Shown: one piece after another, positions 7,625 to 14,500 of the stretch
Numbering within the stretch: the stretch's first letter is position 1
Layout: every line of letters starts with the position of its first letter
NCBI GenBank assembly: GCA_031273445.1
Contig: JAISRV010000223.1
Location: forward strand, 1-16,233
Length of the DNA stretch: 16,233 bases
Direction of reading: 5' to 3'
From: Candidatus Adiutrix sp.
GTDB lineage: Bacteria; Desulfobacterota; Desulfarculia; Adiutricales; Adiutricaceae
Notes under the pieces: generated by a model
The model's database searches: none
What the model saw: only the letters and a program-made list of their open reading frames with translations
Told to the model about the DNA's origin: nothing
Position numbers and translations under genes: made by a program

Positions 7625-8523
7625 TTGGTGGCGGCTCCGGTCGGCCGCCTCCTCGGCCAGGTTGCGGATGTCCGTTGGCCGGTTGCGCACATAGGCCTGG
7701 GCCATCTTCTTGGCCACCTCCATAACTCGCTTCACCATCTCCGGCGAGTCGGCCAGGTTGACGACCTTGCGCGGCCGGCCCACGGGCCGCTTGGCCGGGG
7801 CCGCTGGCGCGGCCGCTTCGGCGGCCGCCGCGGCCGGCCCGGCGCGGACTTCGCGTCCGCCCTAGGTCAGCCAGCGGTCGAAGATGCGACGCACGTCGTC
7901 GTTGACCAGCGGCGGAAGTTTATCATATCCCGGCGCAGCTGCCCGTAGGCGGCCATGTCGCCGATCTGATCCAGCGGGGTGGCCAGCCGTATTCGTCATA
8001 TTGCCCGTCCACGCTCTGGTTGTTCGGGTTGGCCGGGCGCGACGATATTCGCTGGAAGGGCGCGAGGCTGGCCTCGACGGCGGCCTTGAACTTGTCGTTG
8101 GCGTCGTAAGGTTCCAGAAATTCCAAGAGCAAGGCCCGGTCGGCGGCCTTGAGGCGGCTGGAAGGTATCGTACAAAGCGTTTTCCAGCAGCGCGTCCAGC
8201 TCGGCGTAGGCTTGTTTCTGTTCCCGCCCCCGCTTTTTGAGCCCAGCCCTCAGTCCATCCCGGTTAAGCTCGACTATCTCCCCATCATCAGCGATCTCAA
8301 CCTTCATGTTCCGGTATTTGGATAGCAGCCACTGAGCCAGTGCTCCGGTGTTCTTCAGGTCAATGGGCCGGCCTTCGTCGTCCACAATCAGCGCGGGATC
8401 GATCTCCACCACATCGGCGGTGCGCCTCAGCGCGGCCTGCTCGTAAGTCTTCTGATCCAACCGCCGCACCTCCCCGCCCAGGCGGCTCCAGTCCCCGCTC
8501 CGGCCGAAGACCTGGGCAAGAAT
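7625..8523 (-). pseudogene. Broken paralogue of the giant polyvalent protein gene
   Basis: Read on the minus strand from about 8523, the remnant starts GEVRRLDQKTYEQ, compare AGEVRRLDQ at 9928-9954 of the big gene. A domain of about 60 residues (ALAQWLLSKYRNMKVEIADD ... LDALLENALYDTF) resembling the LPD3 type of polyvalent-protein-associated domain follows. After a frame change comes SRLKAADRALLLEFLEPYDA, nearly identical to 13336-13395, with five residues missing shortly after. Another frame change gives LATPLDQIGDMAAYGQL (compare 14749-14802), then VRRIFDRWLT, an in-frame TAG (complement of 7862-7864), GGREVRAG, the AT-hook AKRPVGRPRKVV, and the start of the sigma-like region (AKKMAQAYVRNRPTD). 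Similarity ends near 7625. With frameshifts, a stop and large internal deletions it cannot make a full product. Confidence 0.85.
7764..7800 (-). repeat. 37-bp perfect inverted repeat, left copy
   Basis: Its reverse complement is identical, base for base by eye, to 15260-15296. It encodes the AT-hook (AKRPVGRPRK) in the minus-strand remnant. The two copies face each other across about 7.5 kb, so recombination would invert the DNA between them. Confidence 0.9.
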
Positions 8524-8526
8524 TTA

Positions 8527-11500
8527 ACTTCAGGATCCAGCACGGCGGAGCAAATAACCAAAGCCTTTAACGGCATCGCCGACGCCATAGCGGTAGGCTC
8601 GGCGGACCATATAAACCGCCTGGCGGCCAAGGTCGAGACGGCGGTGGCCGGGGGCAAGACCCTGGAACAGGCCCTGGCGGACGAGGGCCTGACCTGGGCG
8701 GGGCAGCCGCAGACGATCCAGGCGGTGCTTCAGCGGCTGAAAGACAGGGGCGTCGTCCCGGCCGCGACGATCGCGGCCCTCAACCCCAACTCAAACCCTA
8801 ACCCAGAGCCGCAGCCGGGGGCGGCTCCTGTAGAGCAAACCCCGGCGGAGGCGGCCGATGACGGAACAGCAGGCGCTGACGCAAATAATCAAACTAATCA
8901 GCCGGTGGAAACCCCTGCCGGAGAAGCTGACCAGTCAGCTGGATCAGGAAACGCTGCGCAAAGTGCTGAAGCTGGTGCGACAACTCCAGGACCAGGGGCT
9001 GTCGGGAGCGGGCTACAAGACCCCGGCCAGGCTGGCGGCAATGCAGAAAATAATCGAGAGCTGGACGGCCGGCCCGGCTCAAGCACCCCAAATACCCCCC
9101 CAGCAACGGGCGGCGGAGAGCCTGGCTTTCAGGACGATACACGGGCAGACGGCGCTGGATCAGAGACGGACCTTGACGGAACTGAGGAAGAGGCCCTAGA
9201 CGAGACGGAGGAAGAGGCCGCGGACGAGACTGAAGACGAGACTGAGGAAGAAGAAGAAGAAGAGACGGCCCTGGACCCGGAGATGGAAGCCTTCATCAAG
9301 GTGATGGCCGAGAACCCCGACAACTCCCTGGAAGAGTTCCAGGAGGACTTGGCGGGGCTGGACCCGGAGACGGCCGAGAACTGGCTTAACCACTTCCAGG
9401 CTTACCGGGCGCTGGCGGGGAACCCCGGCGCGGCGGAGCTGAGGGAGCGGATGAAGGGGCTGCCCCTGGGGGCGCTGACTATTATAACGAACCAACTGAA
9501 CCAGCGGCGGGCGGACGTCCTGGCCAGGATGGACGCCCTGGATGATGAATTTGAAAGTAGTCTGGAGGGAAACGATGAATCGGGCGATGCCTTACGGGAT
9601 GGTCGGGGAGTCGACGGGAGAACGGGAAATACCAATATTGGCGAGGATGGAGACGGCGACGTAGGTGCTGATGAAAGTGGTGTGGGAGACGCCGCCGACG
9701 GAAGAAGCGGCGGGGAATCCAGGCCGGCCGCCGGAGCGAACGCCAGGGTTGAAGCCGTGCTTGAGCGAGCTCTCCTCGACGCCGGACGAAGCCCCGAGCA
9801 GGCCCGGCTCAGCTCCGTAATCCTCGGCGCGTTTTTCCGGGAGGCTCTGCGGCCCCTGGGGGTGGACCCGGCCCAGTGGGTGAGGAACAAACTGGCCGTG
9901 GTCGACGTCTCCGGCGGGCGGAGCGTGGCCGGGGAAGTGCGGCGGCTGGACCAAAGTGGGGAAAACCCTAGAGTAACTTCTGATGAAGTTCGGCGGATAT
10001 CAGAGCTTCGGGCGCGAACCTGGAAGCATATCGGGTCTAACGGTTCCAAACATACTTTGTTTAATGCGGGCCTCTTAGTGCGCCAGGGCGCGAGTGGCCC
10101 CTGGCGGGCTCTTATCCAGCAAAAACTTAACCTGGCTTTGCGGTTATCCGACCCTGTGCTGACTGATTTCCTGCAAACCATGTTGAATACCCCGTCTCCT
10201 TATAGTAACATTACAGATGCTCGGGAGTTTTTGCGCCTGCAATATGCCGAAGGCGGGTTCAACGCGACGGAGGCCGAGGAAATAATCGAGGCTGTTTTCC
10301 CGCTTCTGGAGCGGGCGGCGGAAATGTTCAACGTCGAGGCCGTCGATATAGCGCGTGAGCTCCCCGTTAAGGTCGTATCGCCAAGTATGCTGGGCGCCGG
10401 CGTTATGGCGGCGACTTACAAAATTTATTGGCGCAATGAGGTCGCGTCGATACTGGACGTGTCGTCTGATTTACGGAAGATCGCGGGTGTGGGCAGCCGC
10501 TCGCCGATGGATGTGATCGCCCATGAATATGTCCATGCATTGCTGACTCAATTTATTGACGCTCCGCAGGTGCAGGCGCTGGCCCAGGCGGTGCAGACCG
10601 CCGCGGCGCCTTACTGGGTGACGCCGAACCCATACCCGATGTCCGCGTCAAAAACTGACCGCGCACATTGGTGGGGTCGGCACATGCCGACTAAATTTGA
10701 TTTTGTATCCGATGACTTCAAATATTTTTACGCACCCACGGAGCTGGTCGCATTTGGGTTTGAAGGTTATTTGTCCGGGCAAGCGCCTATGTCCCAAACC
10801 TTTGACCAGGCGGACGCTAATTTTGCTTCAGCAATAAAGGCAATGGGAACCCGTGGGGTGACGCCTGAAGCGATATACGGAAAAATCGGGTTGCCTGTCG
10901 GCAGTAAAGTGTGGCGGGGAGATACCCCGGCTTTGACGACCTTTTTCCAAGATTTGGGGGCTTTATATGACCAGAGAAGATCAGATAATTCAAAAAGCGT
11001 TCCAAGAGCTACGGGAACGGTTCAAGCGGGTACAGGAAATGCCCGGAACAGAAATGTACAGAGTACACCAGGTAGTGGAAGCGCAGCGGAAAATGAACGA
11101 GAGATTCGAGAAAGCGCATCGGGAGAACCCGGAAGAACCTTTGGTGGAAGCGATCCTGACGTAGAGACGAATGAACGGAGAAGGACCTACTTCCAGTCCC
11201 CCCTCGCCGCCCCCCTCGCCGCCCCCCTCACCCTGAGCGCCTGGCCGGTTTTGGCCAAGCATAACGGCAAGACCATGCCGGCCAGGCAGCTCAGGGAGAT
11301 CATAACCAACGCCCAGATCAAGAACCAGGACCGCGAGCTCCTCTTAGACTTCCTGCGCCTTTACCCCGACAGCCAGAAAATAAATTTCGACGACTTCCGC
11401 GAAGCGGTCAATATGACCCTGGAACCGCTGGGGCGCGTATCGGAAAGCAGATACGCCGACGTCGGGCTGGACAAAGTCAGCCTGCCGCCCCGGGGGCGGG

Positions 11501-14500
11501 ACGACGCCGACTATTCCCTTATCCTTCAAGACCCCTCTATCGAACACGGAAGCACGAAGCATTGGAGCGAGCTGGCCAAAAACGCTTTTGGCCATCTGCG
11601 CTTCTGGCTGCGCGGCGAGGTCGCCTACGTCGCCGAGATCCAGAGCGACTACTTCCAGTGGGACGCCCGCGTGGACGCGGAGGCCGGACGCTGGGCGGCC
11701 AATGACCCCAACGCCCAGCGCGCGGCCAGGGACTGGCTCATGTATAACTGGAAGCCCCCGGCGGAGCTCCAGCAGCGGCTGGACGCCGCCGAGGCGTCGT
11801 TTGGACGACTTTCCAGAAAACAGATAGCTGAGCAGAACCGGCTGCTCGACGCCAAGAAGGCCGTCGAAGATGAAGGGCGGGCGCATCGGCGGGCTCTTTA
11901 CGGCCAGCCTGAGGAAGTCGCCCGCGGGCGACTGGCGGAGCTTGACGTTATTGAAGAGGCTTTTAAACAGGGCCGCGACCTGACCCCGGAGCAGCTTGGA
12001 TTTTTTGCCGGCCTATTTCCTGCCGACGCTTACCAACAGGCCGTGCGGGATGAGTATTCGACCTATTCGCGAGCGAAAGGCAAGCAAAAGGTTTCTATAG
12101 GGAGGAGCCTTTTGCGGGACATAAAGAGAGCCCGGACGTACGCCCTGAACCGCGCCGAACGCCAGACGCACGACAAAGCCCTGGCGGAGAATGAGGAATA
12201 CCGCGACATCGTGCGGAGGCGGACGGAGGCCAAGGACGCCTACGATCAGTACGTCAAAAAGTCCTCGGTGCTGAAGGAAGACGCCGCGGCCGAAATGGAG
12301 ATAATAAAGGACGAAATAAGCGCGGCGCAGAAGAAAGCCTATGGGGAGCGCCTGGTTCTCGAAGCCAAGAGGCTGGCCTCGGCCCCGGGCGACTACGCGA
12401 CCTGGACCCCCTCCGCTGAGTGGGCGCGGCGAGACCAGGCGCTCCAGGCTAAGATGGACGAGATTGAGGCCAGGTACGACCGGCTGGACGCGCCGGTCAG
12501 GAAACGGCTGGATGAGATTAAACGACGCCAGCAGCGGCGCTCCGCGGAAGTAAGGGAGGGCCTGTCTCATAAGCAGCGACTCAGCTTGTCCGGGACGTCC
12601 GACGCCCTGGCCCGCGACGCCGAGTTCAGGGCGATTATGGAAGAAGAAGTCCTGGCTCTGCAGGAGCTGAACGCGCTTGACGACGAAAAGAAAAAGGAGC
12701 TGAATCCGCTATATAATGAACGGCATAAAATGGCGATGGAAAGGGTGGACGCCTGGAACGCCGAGCTTGATCGCCGGCTGGCGGCCTCGCCCCCGCCCGA
12801 CGCCTGGAACGCCGCCGAGAAACGCTTCCTGGCCTTCGCCAATAACGAGCTTTACCAGGACCGCCTCATCCGCGAGGCCGTGGATGAGGCCGTTCGTCAG
12901 GGCCGTGAGACCGTCGCTTTCCCGACGCCTGACACGCTGAGCAAGATCGAGGGCTACGGGCTGGAAAACCTGCCCCCGGAAGAGGAAGAGGCCATACGCC
13001 GGATGGGCGGCCGCCGCGTGGCCCAGCAGCGCATGAAGAAGAGAACCGCCCCCATCCTCAAGAAGTACGCCGACCTGCCCAAGAAGCTGGCCAAATTCTA
13101 CGGCGCCCAGAACGTCACCCAGGACGGCGATTGGGTCTACCTCAACCTGACCGGCGAAATAAAAAACCAGCCCATTACTTATTACCAGTCCCCTCTCGCC
13201 GCCCCGCTGACCCTCTCCGCTTTCGACGACCCGGCCTTCAAGGCCTGGCCGAAGAATAAGCTCGTCTCCGTGGCCGAGCTGCGGGCCTTCGCCACGCCCA
13301 AGACCGACAAGAAGACCGGCCGGGAGCTGCCCAGCCGCCTGAAGGCCGCTGACCGGGCCTTGATCCTGGAGTTCCTGGAACCCTATGACGCCAATGAAAA
13401 GTTCAGGGCCGGCGACTTCCAGGCCGCCGTCGAGGCCGGCCTTGCGCCGCTGGAACGGGTAACGTCCGCTGACTATGCCAATTATGGCCTGGAAGATGTT
13501 TATCCGCCGCTTCCGGGCGTGCTTCCTGATGACGGCGAGTACTCGCTCATCCTACAAGACCCGGCCGTCAAACACAATTACGCGGGTCATTGGGGTAAAC
13601 AGGGCGCCAACGCTTTTGGGCATATACGCGTCTGGCTGCGCGGCAAGACTGCTTACATAGCCGAGACTCAAAGCGATTATTTCCAGCAAAAAGCCCGTTT
13701 CGATAAAGCGGTTGGGCGTTTTGGCGTTTCAAGCGAAGCCGCGTTACGTAAGGCTGAAACCTGGGCTGATAAAAATTGGACGACCTCGGCCGAGCTTCAG
13801 CAAAGGCTTCGTGACGCCGAGTCCGAGTGGCTGCCGCTTGCGAAAAAGGAGCGGGAGGCGGAGGCTCAACGGGGGATTCAGTCTTATAAAACCGCGGCTG
13901 AAACAAGGAAATATATAAAAGAGCGTTATGGCCGCCCAGGAGATGCGCATTACGATAGTAAAATGGCGCGTGCGCTTCTTGGTGTTGTAAAAGCCTATAG
14001 CTACGATTATTTAACCCCGACCCAAAGAGATGCGCTGGCCCGTGATGAAAATGTTCAACTTCTTTTACGACGGAGGGATAAAGAGAAGGAGGACTCGTGG
14101 CAGGAATATGGTAGAGCCCGCGCGGCGGCGGCGGAAGCTCGCGACAAAGTAAGCGCGATAGAAGAAAGCATAAGAACAGAGAGGGCGAAGGCCGTCAAAG
14201 AGCGACAGATTATCGAAGCTCAAATGATGGGGCGAAAGCGACGCACGTCTGTCAAAAACCCGGCTGACGGCTGGAATGCCGCCGAGGAACGCTTTCTCGC
14301 TTTTGCTGATAACGAGCTCTACCAGGATCGCCTCATCCGTGAGGCCGTGGCCGAGGCCATGCGCCAGGGGCGTGACGCGGCGGCCTTTCCTACGGTTGAA
14401 ACACTCCGCCAGATTGAGGGCTATGATCAGGCAGGTGCTGGATTTGTTATAGATGGGGGTAAGTTAGCCCCTATCCTCAAAAAGTACGCCGACCTGCCCA

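Noticed and set aside
7446..8240. Plus-strand frames across the remnant (7446-7694, 7625-7948, 7884-8240)
   Set aside because: They are antisense to the recognisable minus-strand remnant and show only low-complexity products.
8326..8526. Upstream extension of the giant gene's open frame
   Set aside because: It lacks a start codon and is antisense to the recognisable remnant, so it is probably open by chance.
9402..10181. 259-residue minus-strand frame
   Set aside because: Antisense to the giant gene; Ser/Arg/Pro-rich composition typical of reading a GC-rich gene on the wrong strand.
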